Source: Paenibacillus roseus (GTDB taxonomy: Bacteria; Bacillota; Bacilli; Paenibacillales; Paenibacillaceae). From it: a DNA stretch of 64,000 nt. The notes beneath the pieces are model-generated. The model was not told the origin of the DNA, searched no databases, and saw nothing but the letters and a program-made list of their open reading frames with translations. Below are positions 15,855 to 24,469 of the stretch, piece after piece; the stretch's first letter is position 1, and every line of letters starts with the position of its first letter. The position numbers were made by a program, and so were the translations under genes. The stretch lies in contig NZ_JAELUP010000117.1 in the NCBI RefSeq assembly GCF_016424485.1, forward strand, positions 1-64,000. The letters are read 5' to 3'.

Positions 15855-16658
15855 TTACAGCACAACAAAAATAAGAAAAATAGCGGCGAGCGCAAAACGG
15901 TAAACCGCAAACCACGACAATTTCAGCTTTTTGATCAGATTCAAAAAGGTAACCACCGCAAGCATAGCCACAATAAATGCGGCAGCTAGTCCGACGAGGA
16001 ACACCGGAAGGTCCTGTGTCGTCAGAATATCCCGGCTCTTCACCAAATCAAGCAGTGTCGCGCCGAACATGACCGGCACGGAAACAATAAAGGTAAATTC
16101 CGCGGCTGCCTTCTGGCTGGTTCCAATCAGAAGCCCTCCGGAAATCGTCGAGCCGGAGCGGGAGAATCCGGGCCACAGCGCGAGCAGTTGGAACAATCCA
16201 ATGCCGAACGCCTGCTTGTACGTAATGCCGTCCACGTTCTCAGCCGTTACTTTCACCTTCGCGCGTTCAGCAACAATCATCAGAATACCGCCGAGCACCA
16301 GACCAATCAACACCGTCTGGGGACTGAACAAATATTCCTTGATAAAACCGTGCAGCAGCAGCCCTACGATAACAGCCGGCACCATAGCCAAAATCAGATG
16401 CATCGGATTGATCCCTCTCTTATGCATCAGATCAAACTTCAGCACATCTACAATAATGCCCGTGAACCTTCTCCAATACAGCACCAATACAGCCAGCACA
16501 GCTCCAAGCTGAACGACAATCTCAAAGCTTTTAGCGCGCTCTCCTGTAAAATTGAGCAGATCAGCAGTCAAAATCATGTGCCCTGTCGAGGAAACAGGCA
16601 AAAACTCCGTCAATCCCTCTACAATACCCAGTATGATGGCTTTAATCAGATCCTCCAA
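15855..16658 (-). CDS. uppP: undecaprenyl-diphosphatase
   Basis: 267-aa polytopic membrane enzyme of the BacA/UppP family that dephosphorylates undecaprenyl diphosphate to recycle the lipid carrier for peptidoglycan and teichoic acids; it also gives basal bacitracin tolerance. Both catalytic signatures are present: EGLTEFLPVSSTGHMIL near the N-terminus (Glu-rich box) and WPGFSRSGSTISGG. Seven to eight hydrophobic helices are visible. The start codon is TTG, with AGGAG ten bases upstream (MEDLIKAIILG). It is monocistronic. Confidence 0.95.
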   Translation of the reverse strand: MEDLIKAIILGIVEGLTEFLPVSSTGHMILTADLLNFTGERAKSFEIVVQLGAVLAVLVLYWRRFTGIIVDVLKFDLMHKRGINPMHLILAMVPAVIVGLLLHGFIKEYLFSPQTVLIGLVLGGILMIVAERAKVKVTAENVDGITYKQAFGIGLFQLLALWPGFSRSGSTISGGLLIGTSQKAAAEFTFIVSVPVMFGATLLDLVKSRDILTTQDLPVFLVGLAAAFIVAMLAVVTFLNLIKKLKLSWFAVYRFALAAIFLIFVVL

Positions 16659-16880
16659 GCCGTTTGCACTCCTGTCTCCATCAGAATTCGTACTTGTCTA
16701 TCTTATTCTTGTTGTACGCTTGTTTATTCTTCGCTGTACCCGGATAAAATTCCTGTTGAAAAAACGCGGGACCGAATAAAATCTGACGAAAGTCACACAT
16801 CCGGGCGGCAAGTCCTGAAAAGTTGATCATCAAACAGGCAGACTGGCCTACCCCAAAGACATATCCGCCTAATGCCAAGG

Positions 16881-16913
16881 AAAAAGACAGGCCGTCGGCC
16901 CGTCTTCTGTCTT
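16881..16913 (-). terminator. Rho-independent terminator of DUF4184 gene
   Basis: Minus strand: arms AGACAG / CTGTCT with inner GCC/GGC pairing, followed by TTTTT. It begins within a few bases of the stop at 16916. Confidence 0.7.
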
Positions 16914-16915
16914 GT

Positions 16916-17932
16916 CTAACGCCCGGAAGTATATTGCTCAAAAGCATAAGGCCGCCGGCTTCTCAATTGTCTCTGCATGCTGATTGCAATAATAATAAAA
17001 GACCACAGCCAGATAAAGCCAATCCACACCGCAAGCTCCCAACGGGCAGGGCCAAGCTTGTTGAGAATCGTTTCAACCCACCCCAGGTGCTGATACACAG
17101 AGGTAAACGGCAATTTCTGAGCCAATTGGAAGGCGACGACTGAACCTGCAAAAACGCCGAGCAATCCCATCAACTGCGCCAATTTCTGCTGAATCACTGC
17201 AAATTGCAAAGCGGAGGCGACAAACCAACCAACCGCCAGAGAAGATATTGGAGCAACCATTGTAAATCCATATCCAGTCATACTCGGGTCTGATTTCAGC
17301 TTGATAAAGAACAATACGCCTGAAATCGCAAAAACGAGCAATCTCATTCCCCATCTGAACCTCACCTGATCCGCAGCGAACGGCTCCCGTCTAGTGCTGC
17401 TCCATCTGCTCCACTTGATCAGAAGATATACAAATATAACCCCCAGACCCAGTATAGAGAGAGCATATTGCAGCCAGTGGTAAACAAACTCTCCATGGAT
17501 ATACTTTTGCAGAAAGGGAATGCGCGTGACGATGAAGCTGTTGCGGTGCGACAAGGCGTCCATGAAAATATGAGTCCAAAATCCGATAAATAGCGAAAAG
17601 ATAAACAACAACCAATCCCTTCCCGTCCTCAGACCCCAGGGAGCAGCGTGTTCACGGGCGAATTTGTCCAATCCAAACGCAGAAGGAAGCAGTTGAACAA
17701 GGGAAGGCTTCATCAGCCTGTGAAATGCAATGGCGAAAGCTGTACATAGCGGCAGTCCCAGCAAAAAGAAGCCTGCCACGGAATGACCGATTGTTTTATT
17801 GGATTCAAAAGCTACAAAATATTCCAGATCAGGCGCCATGCTCCCAAGCAAAAGACCTGTCGTACACAAGTATCGAGGCGCCAGGTGTTTCAGCGGAACA
17901 GCATACAGCGGATGGGCTAACGTGTAGGGCAA
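16916..17932 (-). CDS. DUF4184 family integral membrane protein
   Basis: 338-aa membrane protein with the family N-terminus MPYTLAHPLYAVPLKHL and GSMAPDLEYF, resembling membrane-bound metal-dependent hydrolase-like DUF4184 proteins; HIFMDALSHR lies further in. Conserved His/Asp residues in these motifs could bind metal, but no activity is established. Seven or so hydrophobic helices follow. The TTG at 17932 is chosen as start because GAGGAGG lies six bases upstream and the encoded MPYTLAHP matches the family; the TTG at 17950 would precede that ribosome site. A very stable hairpin lies immediately upstream (17949-17988). Confidence 0.85.
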   Translation of the reverse strand: MPYTLAHPLYAVPLKHLAPRYLCTTGLLLGSMAPDLEYFVAFESNKTIGHSVAGFFLLGLPLCTAFAIAFHRLMKPSLVQLLPSAFGLDKFAREHAAPWGLRTGRDWLLFIFSLFIGFWTHIFMDALSHRNSFIVTRIPFLQKYIHGEFVYHWLQYALSILGLGVIFVYLLIKWSRWSSTRREPFAADQVRFRWGMRLLVFAISGVLFFIKLKSDPSMTGYGFTMVAPISSLAVGWFVASALQFAVIQQKLAQLMGLLGVFAGSVVAFQLAQKLPFTSVYQHLGWVETILNKLGPARWELAVWIGFIWLWSFIIIAISMQRQLRSRRPYAFEQYTSGR

Positions 17933-17948
17933 ATGAGGCCTCCTCTCC

Positions 17949-17988
17949 AAGCAGCGGCCCGGGCAAACGTCTGCCCGGGCCGCTGCTT
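17949..17988 (-). terminator. strong hairpin between sipS-like gene and DUF4184 gene
   Basis: A perfect 15-bp stem (GCAGCGGCCCGGGCA and its complement, extended to 17 bp by AA/TT) with a six-base loop. It starts a few bases after the signal peptidase stop (17992) and ends next to the GAGGAGG site of the DUF4184 gene. On the plus strand a short T-run follows; on the minus strand there are only two T's. It may terminate the lepB transcript or hold back downstream translation. Confidence 0.6.
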
Positions 17989-17991
17989 TTG

Positions 17992-18513
17992 CTAATGCAA
18001 ATTGCCAAACTTGTCAAGCGGCCACAGGCGGAACACAGCTTTGCCCTCAAGGCTCGAAAATGCAATCGGTCCGAGTTCCCGGCTATCCATACTGTGCTCC
18101 CGATTATCTCCCATAACGAATACTTTTCCTTCCGGCACGACATAAGGCAAGGCAAGACCGCGAGGCTCCGTCAACCCTCTTGTATAAGACTCTTCAATCT
18201 GCTTGCCGTTCAAATAAAGCTTGCCGTCCTTCATATCTATGATGTCTCCGGGGAGTCCGATCAACCGCTTGATCAGCCTCAGCTCACTCTCCGGTCCGTT
18301 AATGATCACAATATCTCCACGCTTCGGCTGGGTCAATACATAGGAAACTTTGTCCTCGATCAGACGCTGACCTTCGATTAGCGTCCCCTCCATGGAAATA
18401 TTTTGGACTTCCGTCTGTGCAAAAGCGTAACTTTGAATCAACAGGGAGATTCCGAATGCCCCTGCTATCGTTAAAGCCCAGTCCTTTATTTCCTTCTTCC
18501 AGCCTTTATTCAT
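17992..18513 (-). CDS. type I signal peptidase
   Basis: 173-aa SipS/LepB-type serine protease that removes signal peptides on the outer face of the membrane. It has one N-terminal membrane helix (TIAGAFGISLLIQSYAFA), the catalytic Ser in NISMEGTL, the catalytic Lys in ELRLIKRLIGLPGD, and box D/E motifs VFVMGDNREHSMDSR and GKAVFRLWPL. This is the usual short single-anchor Gram-positive form. The ATG at 18513 has AGAGGAG seven bases upstream; the longer frame to 18591 adds residues without support. It follows the ECF transporter gene by 113 bp on the same strand. Confidence 0.93.
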   Translation of the reverse strand: MNKGWKKEIKDWALTIAGAFGISLLIQSYAFAQTEVQNISMEGTLIEGQRLIEDKVSYVLTQPKRGDIVIINGPESELRLIKRLIGLPGDIIDMKDGKLYLNGKQIEESYTRGLTEPRGLALPYVVPEGKVFVMGDNREHSMDSRELGPIAFSSLEGKAVFRLWPLDKFGNLH

Positions 18514-18626
18514 TCCTGCACTCCTCTCCTGCCAAATATAAGGTATCCTTTCATCATAATCTATTATAATTATAAATGCATTACGTCTCAATTAAAGCAA
18601 AGTTTCGTTTTTTTCATAGCAACAGA

Positions 18627-20978
18627 CTATAGCAAGGCAAGCAGAAGGAATAAAGCTGCGGCTCCCGCGGTCAGAAAATAATCCGTACGCGCAAGCCTCA
18701 ATGTCCAGGCTCTTGTCGCCTTCATTCCCCGCTTGCCAAAGCCTCTGGCCTCCAGCGCCTCTGACATCTGCTCCGCCATTCTGAGCAGCAGCATGATATA
18801 AGGCAGCACGACCCGGTGCAGATCCTTCGCGGGAACCTTGCCGGCGGCAGTCGCCCGCTTGCCTCTTGCCTGGACAATTCGGGACAGCTTGGACCATTCG
18901 GAGAGCAGGAGCGGAATGAAGCGGAATATGAGTGATATTGTCAACGAAATGCGCTCTACCGGTACTCCAAACCGCTCCAGCGGCCGGATTGCCTGCTCCA
19001 ATGCGCGCTGCAACCTGAATGGAGTGACAGCTGAAGCCATTCCAAGACCAAGCAGCATGACCAGAAACAGCTTGCAAAAATAGAACAAAGTTTTGCCTGC
19101 ATTGCCAAAATCAAACCGTGACGGATAAATGCTGAGCCCGGAAACAAACGAAAAGAAAATAAACATGATGACGTAGAAGCCGCTTAACCGCAGCCATGGA
19201 CGAAGATCAGCCTTGCCGATCCAGAGGGCAGCAATTGTGATTAGCCCCGATACTATCAGTCCCTGCCAGTCGTGCTGCAGCAAAATTCCCGCAGCCAGCA
19301 GCACATAGGACAACCATAATGCACGCGGGTCGTATTGGCTCCACCTCAGTCCTTTGCTCTTCTCATTTTCAGACCCCGATCCCTGCTCCGGCCCGGGCGG
19401 CGAGTCATTCTGTACGGCAGCCGGAAGCTGCCCGCCAGGCTCCAGCATCTGCGCAGACCCAGCTTGCCCGAATGCCCCAAATGCCTCAGGCGCCTCCTCT
19501 GATTCTTCTTCCACCCATGAACCCGCCAGTCGCCCGTCCTCAATCACCAGAATCCGGTTCGCGAGCGCCCGGAACAGTCCGACGTCATGGGTAACGATTA
19601 TAGCGCTGCCGCCTTGTTCCAAATGCCGGGACAAGCCATCCAGCAAATATGCGATTCCTTTGGCATCCAGACCCGCTGTAGGCTCATCCAGCAGCAGCCA
19701 TGCGGGCTTTGCAGCCAGCAGACATGCCCAAGCAAGCCTCCGCTGCTGGCCCCCGCTAAGCGACCACGGATTGAGCGGCGCCAAGTCCCGGTCCAGTCCT
19801 GCCGCTTCCATTGCCCCGGCTGCTCTCTCCTCCTGTTCGTCCGAAGCAAGCGAATACGGACGAAGTGAATAGAGGACTTCATCCTTCGCCTGAGGCAAGA
19901 ACCATTGGGACTCGCTGTGCTGAAACGATACGCCGAATTTCAGAAGCACCTGCCTGTTCAGCTTGCGCCCGTTCCATAACGGTTCCCCGTCAAGCCGTAT
20001 CGTTCCTTCGGAAGGTTGTGCAAGACCGGCGATGGTTTCAAGCAGCGTTGTTTTGCCTGCTCCATTGCGGCCGGCAATCAGTGTCAGGCCGCCAGCAGGA
20101 ATATGCAGCTGCGGAATGTCCAATATAGGCTTGCCCTGCTTGGCATGTTGCTTGATCATCACATTTTCCAGACTCCAGCCTCCATCTGCCGCCGGCCTAT
20201 TGTCCCGCTCCTGTCTATGATTATGCTCGTACACCGCCCATTCGCCCACAGGGGACAGCTCTTCATCGTGCTTCTCGCCATGACCAGACTGTCCCCCAAC
20301 GATCCCGTCATATGTGATTTGACCTTTATCAAAAACTACCAAACGATCCTGCGGCTCTCGGCCCTGCATACTATGCGTGACCCAAATTACGGTCATCCCC
20401 TGCCGGTGCTGCTCCCGTACTGCTTCCAGCACAAGCTTGCGGGAGGCCGTATCCAGCATGGACGCCGCTTCATCAAGGACAAGCAGCGGCGCATGGGCCG
20501 CGAGACAGCCTGCGATCGCCACCAATTGCTTTTGCCCGCCTGACATCGTCGATATGAGCTGGTCTCGCCTGTCGAACAGCCCTGCCATCTTGAGCGCCGC
20601 TTCAATTTCCGGCTGAACCTGCTCCGCCGGAATCCCTGTCTGCTCGAGGGCGATCAGCAAATCCTCCCATGGCGTCGACCCAACGATAGCGACCTCCGGA
20701 TTCTGTCTGACGTACGGGAAGAGCCCCTCCAGCTCTGCCGAACGGTACACCTCTCCCTCTGCAAAGCAGTCCATTCCAAGCTGGTCCGTAATCAGCTTGA
20801 CAAAGGTGCTTTTCCCGCTTCCGTTATCTCCAACAATATGTATCCATTCGCCCGCGTGAACGGCCAGCTTGTCTACATAAAGGATTTGTCTGGTCTTCTG
20901 CTCCGCTGCTGCGGTTACTTTAACGTGGTCTAAGGCGAATAATATTTTTTTTTGCAAAACAGCATCTACCTCTTCCAT
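18627..20978 (-). CDS. ECF transporter A-A'-T fusion (biotin uptake module)
   Basis: 783-aa single polypeptide carrying a whole energy-coupling module; residue numbers count from a TTG two codons upstream. ABC1: Walker A GDNGSGKST (52-60), MSGGQ (147-151), LLVLDEA (167-173). ABC2: GRNGAGKTT (305-313), LSGGQ (409-413), LLLDEP (430-435), switch His466. A Glu/Gly/Pro-rich linker (about 490-548) leads to an EcfT domain (551-785) with several membrane helices and two Ala-Arg-Gly coupling motifs (VQARGKR, LEARGFG). ECF modules normally use three proteins. It is divergent from bioY across a BirA operator, so it should energise BioY. The start is uncertain; a TTG at 20957 has GAGG upstream. Confidence 0.92.
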   Translation of the reverse strand: MEEVDAVLQKKILFALDHVKVTAAAEQKTRQILYVDKLAVHAGEWIHIVGDNGSGKSTFVKLITDQLGMDCFAEGEVYRSAELEGLFPYVRQNPEVAIVGSTPWEDLLIALEQTGIPAEQVQPEIEAALKMAGLFDRRDQLISTMSGGQKQLVAIAGCLAAHAPLLVLDEAASMLDTASRKLVLEAVREQHRQGMTVIWVTHSMQGREPQDRLVVFDKGQITYDGIVGGQSGHGEKHDEELSPVGEWAVYEHNHRQERDNRPAADGGWSLENVMIKQHAKQGKPILDIPQLHIPAGGLTLIAGRNGAGKTTLLETIAGLAQPSEGTIRLDGEPLWNGRKLNRQVLLKFGVSFQHSESQWFLPQAKDEVLYSLRPYSLASDEQEERAAGAMEAAGLDRDLAPLNPWSLSGGQQRRLAWACLLAAKPAWLLLDEPTAGLDAKGIAYLLDGLSRHLEQGGSAIIVTHDVGLFRALANRILVIEDGRLAGSWVEEESEEAPEAFGAFGQAGSAQMLEPGGQLPAAVQNDSPPGPEQGSGSENEKSKGLRWSQYDPRALWLSYVLLAAGILLQHDWQGLIVSGLITIAALWIGKADLRPWLRLSGFYVIMFIFFSFVSGLSIYPSRFDFGNAGKTLFYFCKLFLVMLLGLGMASAVTPFRLQRALEQAIRPLERFGVPVERISLTISLIFRFIPLLLSEWSKLSRIVQARGKRATAAGKVPAKDLHRVVLPYIMLLLRMAEQMSEALEARGFGKRGMKATRAWTLRLARTDYFLTAGAAALFLLLALL

Positions 20979-21005
20979 TCCCAATCAACCTGTGATACGA
21001 TTTTT

Positions 21006-21038
21006 TTGTTAACCAAAACTTTTGTTTGTGGTTAACAA
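21006..21038. promoter_or_regulatory. BirA (biotin repressor) operator
   Basis: TTGTTAACC (21006-21014), a 15-bp spacer and GGTTAACAA (21030-21038) form a perfect palindromic match to the Bacillales BirA operator. It lies in the 83-bp gap between the ECF fusion and bioY and can repress both divergent genes when biotin is plentiful. Confidence 0.92.
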
Positions 21039-21061
21039 TAGAATAAAGGAGAGATTACATA

Positions 21062-21661
21062 ATGTCCAGTCCCATTCGCAGTATCGTGTACACCGCGCTA
21101 TTCTCCGCTTTATTTATTGTGATGAGCGCAATCAAGCTTCCACTAGGATTTTCTCCGGTTCCGATTACACTGCAAAATCTGGCGCTGATGCTGGCCGGGG
21201 CTTTCCTCGGTGCGCGTTACGGCTTTTTGAGCATCCTGTTTGTTTGTATTCTAACCGCGCTCGGTTTGCCGCTATTGGGCGGCGAAGGCGGCCTTGCCGT
21301 TGTGTTCGGAGCGACAGGCGGCTTTATCTGGATGTTCCCTCTATGCGCTTTGACAGTAGGCTACTTCTCGCGAAAGGTCCTTTCATCGTCTGCGCTGGGA
21401 CGGAATAAAAAGCTGAGATTGCTCGCTTTATTTGCTGTTTTTATGATCTTTGGCTCGCTGCTGTCCTACGTTGGCGGCGTCCCATGGCTTGCCTATGCAG
21501 CGAATTTGTCTATAGCGAAGTCATTGACAGTTGGGATGTATCCGTTCCTGCCTGGCGACCTCATTAAAGCCGCAGTCGCCGCCATTGTAACCTCTGCATT
21601 GTATGCTTACATGCCTGGTCTCCATCGCGCCAAGCCCGCGGCCTCCGGTTCGCAAGCTTAG
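21062..21661 (+). CDS. bioY: biotin transporter substrate-binding subunit BioY
   Basis: 199-aa integral membrane S component of an ECF transporter. It has about six helices and BioY signatures (LPLGFSPVPITLQNLALMLAGAFLGARYG, quoted as PVPITLQNL and LAGAFLGARYG; GLPLLGGEGGL; GATGGFIWMF; YPFLPGDLIKA). It binds biotin and docks on the EcfT domain. AAGGAGA ten bases before the ATG fixes the start. The BirA operator and divergent ECF fusion identify biotin as substrate with good confidence. Confidence 0.95.
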   Translation: MSSPIRSIVYTALFSALFIVMSAIKLPLGFSPVPITLQNLALMLAGAFLGARYGFLSILFVCILTALGLPLLGGEGGLAVVFGATGGFIWMFPLCALTVGYFSRKVLSSSALGRNKKLRLLALFAVFMIFGSLLSYVGGVPWLAYAANLSIAKSLTVGMYPFLPGDLIKAAVAAIVTSALYAYMPGLHRAKPAASGSQA

Positions 21662-21718
21662 TAACACCGCGACTGAATACCTACCAGCGCAAAAAGCCCC
21701 TGCTCTCGCTAATGATAC

Positions 21719-21780
21719 GCTCCTCCTTGCAGTAAACAGTTGAATTAATAAAAACTGTTTACTGCAAGGAGGAGCATTTT
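21719..21780 (+). terminator. very long terminator-like hairpin after bioY
   Basis: A perfect 23-bp inverted repeat (arms 21719-21741 and 21753-21775, starting GCTCCTCCTTGCAGTAAAC) with an 11-base loop, followed by ATTTTT. It is 58 nt past the bioY stop. It probably terminates bioY, but the stem is longer than usual and could be a small mobile-element end. Confidence 0.7.
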
Positions 21781-21992
21781 TATACCCACAAATCCAAAAT
21801 TTCAGGACCAGATCGAACCGCAACAATTGGAAATATCTTCGTGGGGATCATTTAGCTGCTCAATGGCTAACCCAAAGGACTTCTTCCTGCTTCTCATAGC
21901 CTCCATGAATTTTCTAGATTAACAGATATCCGTCATGCGATGCTTAGCGAACTGGTAAATTATAAACGGCAGAATATAAACTTTAGCTTCCA

Positions 21993-24105
21993 CTACTGCA
22001 AGTTTAAAAGCTGGAGCATACGTGATATTCCCACTGTATTCTCCAATTCATTCGGCACTGGGCGGGGTAAAAGAAAGACCTTGAAGGATTTTATTCCAAC
22101 AAGGTCTCTCATTTTACTTCCGTCAGCCTTTTGCAGTTTGTCGCCCTCTTGAAGTTCATCGGCGAAGACCCATCCCTTACCTTCAACCCAAAACGGATGA
22201 TTGTCGGTCGTCTCGATGATTTGCTCCTCAACGTACAGCTTGATTATATCATCACGCTGGTTGCGGTATAAAGCCGTTACTTCCTTGTAAGCTAACTCTC
22301 CATCCGGGTTGAGTTCATCCTTAGCAAGAACCCTATCCCCGACTTCAATTTCCTCAATCGGTTTCTCCCCTTCGTCTGTGAGTACCTTAGTTCCGGCAGT
22401 AAAGCAATTGCATCCTAATATTACCTTTTTACTTTGCTTTTCAACCTTAACAGCTGCGCTGATTTCTTTCGTCACAGTTTTAGTGGCTTTGGATGCAACT
22501 TTCCCTCCTGGAATGACGCCTAACAAACCAATTGCTCTATCAAAACCAGAAAGTTGTTCTCCTGTAACCCAGTTTTTCCCTGTCATGGCTTCTTGTACAC
22601 TTTTAGCTGCCCTTACAAAAGGAGTGAAATCTAGAACGCAATCCCCGAAATCTCCCCAGCTCCTAAAACCACAATGTCCTGTGGGATCAGTGTATACAAG
22701 GAGTTTGAAGCGTTCCTTCATTTTAGCTTGTTCATCTATGAAATCTCTCGACAGCGATACATATTGTTCATCCGATATTCGGCCTAACGCATTATCCTCG
22801 TAAAGCTTCCGGACAATGGTCTGCAATTCAACTTCTCTTTTCTTCAGTTGATCTCGTTCTTTGAGCGCCGCTCCCCATTGCTTCTTCTGTTGACTCTGAT
22901 GTTGATCAGCAAGCATTTCCACAAATTCACTTTCCTGTTCCCCTGCCGTGTGGGCATGGCGACGAATATCTGCCAATAAGATCTCGTACACGTCGACGTA
23001 GCTAATATAATGAAATGAGCAATACCCACTGCCGCGTGTTCTCGCTTGATTACAAGCGAAGCTTCCGCGCCCTCCCTTACCACCGGCGGTCTTACTATTA
23101 CCTCCGCGAGCAAAAGACAGCCCTTGTCCGCAGGTCGAGCATTTCAGTAACCCTGAAAAGATTTGATGCTCCCCTTCTTTGGTCGGGCGCTTCTTCACGC
23201 GAATGACCTTTTGCGCTAAAGTAAAGGTTTCCGCATCAATCAAGGGTTCGTGCGTATTCTTGACCTCGATCCACTCATCCTCTGGGACAGCAACGATACG
23301 CTTATTCTTGAAGGATGGCTTGGTAACCTTATGTCCAACCATATGTCCCAGATAAACACGATTTTGGAGAATGACAGTGATTGTAGTGGCTCCCCAATCG
23401 CAGGGATGCTTATAATTGACAACCTTCAGGTAGCGCTGATGCTTCTCGGCTAGATAAGCACGTGGAGCAAGGATTTGATCCGCACGGAGCATGCGGCCTA
23501 TTTTATAAGGACTGTATCCTTCTACCGCCAATTGAAAGATGCGTTGGACAACCGGAGCGGTTTGCTCATCCCGAACTAACTTGTGCTTATTTTGCTCATC
23601 TTTGCTGTATCCATAGGGAGCATAAGGACCGGTGTAGTCACCGTTCAATGCCCGTTGGCGGTAGCCGTTTTTGACCTTTCGACTCGTATCGCGGACAAAC
23701 CATTCGTTAAACAGATTGCGAAGTTCCATAAAATCATCTTCGCCCTTGGCGGTGTCAATGTTTTCGCTGACGGCAACAAACCGTACATCATGCTCGGGGA
23801 AAAATACTTGAATGCACAGGCTCGTTTCAATCTGGTTTCGTCCCAGGCGACTCAAGTCCTTGACCAGAACAATGTCGATCTTACCAAGTTCGATATCCCG
23901 TTCATCCGCTGAAAATCGGGACGGTCAAAGTTGGTGCCGCTCCAGCCGTCGTCCGTGTAAATCTCCACCACATCAAAACCGTTTCCTTTGCATATCGTTC
24001 CAGCAAAATCCGTTGATTTTCAATACTCATGCTCTCGCCGCTCTGCTCATCATCCCGGCTCAATCGGCGATAGATCGCGGTTCGAGTTGTTTGCTGTTTT
24101 TTCAT
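21993..24105 (-). pseudogene. serine recombinase fused to Rhs-type pretoxin/HINT remnant, frameshifted
   Basis: Translation starts at ATG 24105 (AAAGGA upstream) as a large serine recombinase: MKKQQTTRTAIYRRLSRDD with the catalytic Ser region and SIENQRILLERYAKE. The frame shifts near 23990 (then GFDVVEIYTDDGWSGTNFD) and again near 23900 (then KIDIVLVKDLSRLGRNQ). The long final frame has the recombinase domain, a zinc ribbon (LLKCSTCGQGL ... CNQARTRGSGYC) and a coiled coil. At about 22705 it runs without a stop into LLVYTDPTGHCGF, an Rhs-end motif. A pretoxin-like region and a HINT autoprotease domain follow (NCFTAGTKVLTDEGEKPIEEI, TTDNHPFWVEGKGW). After KLQKADGSK the polymorphic-toxin similarity ends, so no toxin domain remains. 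Confidence 0.75.
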
Positions 24106-24277
24106 GTCCCATCCTTTCCCAGCAATAAATCGGCTGATTTTAGTATAATGGATTTTCGAGATCGACAGTAGTGTGCCATTGTTGCAGTTATCGTCCAAGC
24201 AAGATGCTCGTTCTCAACCGCCACTCTTAATCGAAAAGACTCATTCAGTACAAAGAGGGGAATCGCTCGGATTCCCC

Positions 24278-24469
24278 TCATGTGCTCTTATGCTGTTCCT
24301 CCTCCCAGTCTCTTAGCACCAGTCGCCTGAGCTTCTCCCGAAAGATATCCGTTCCTCTATAATGACTTTGCACGATGTATCGGCTTTGTCCCAATTGAAC
24401 CTCGCGTGTTTGTCCGCATTCCATCACCATGCGCCCTTCCTTCAATCTCCGTTTTTTATCTCCCGTCAA
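24278..24469 (-). CDS. small protein associated with the recombinase element
   Basis: Up to 63 aa, with MECGQTREVQLGQSRYIVQS and REKLRRLVLRDWEEE as the recognisable core; it is basic and hydrophilic. The best start is the ATG at 24430, which follows AAGGAAGG; in-frame codons extend upstream to 24469. It lies upstream of the recombinase on the same strand, and small proteins of this kind often travel with serine-recombinase elements, so I infer a cargo or accessory role. No function is known. Confidence 0.4.
   Translation of the reverse strand: MTGDKKRRLKEGRMVMECGQTREVQLGQSRYIVQSHYRGTDIFREKLRRLVLRDWEEEQHKST

Noticed and set aside
16681..16947. 88-codon minus-strand frame between uppP and the DUF4184 gene
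   Set aside because: It spans the DUF4184 terminator and has no ribosome site or coherent protein features.
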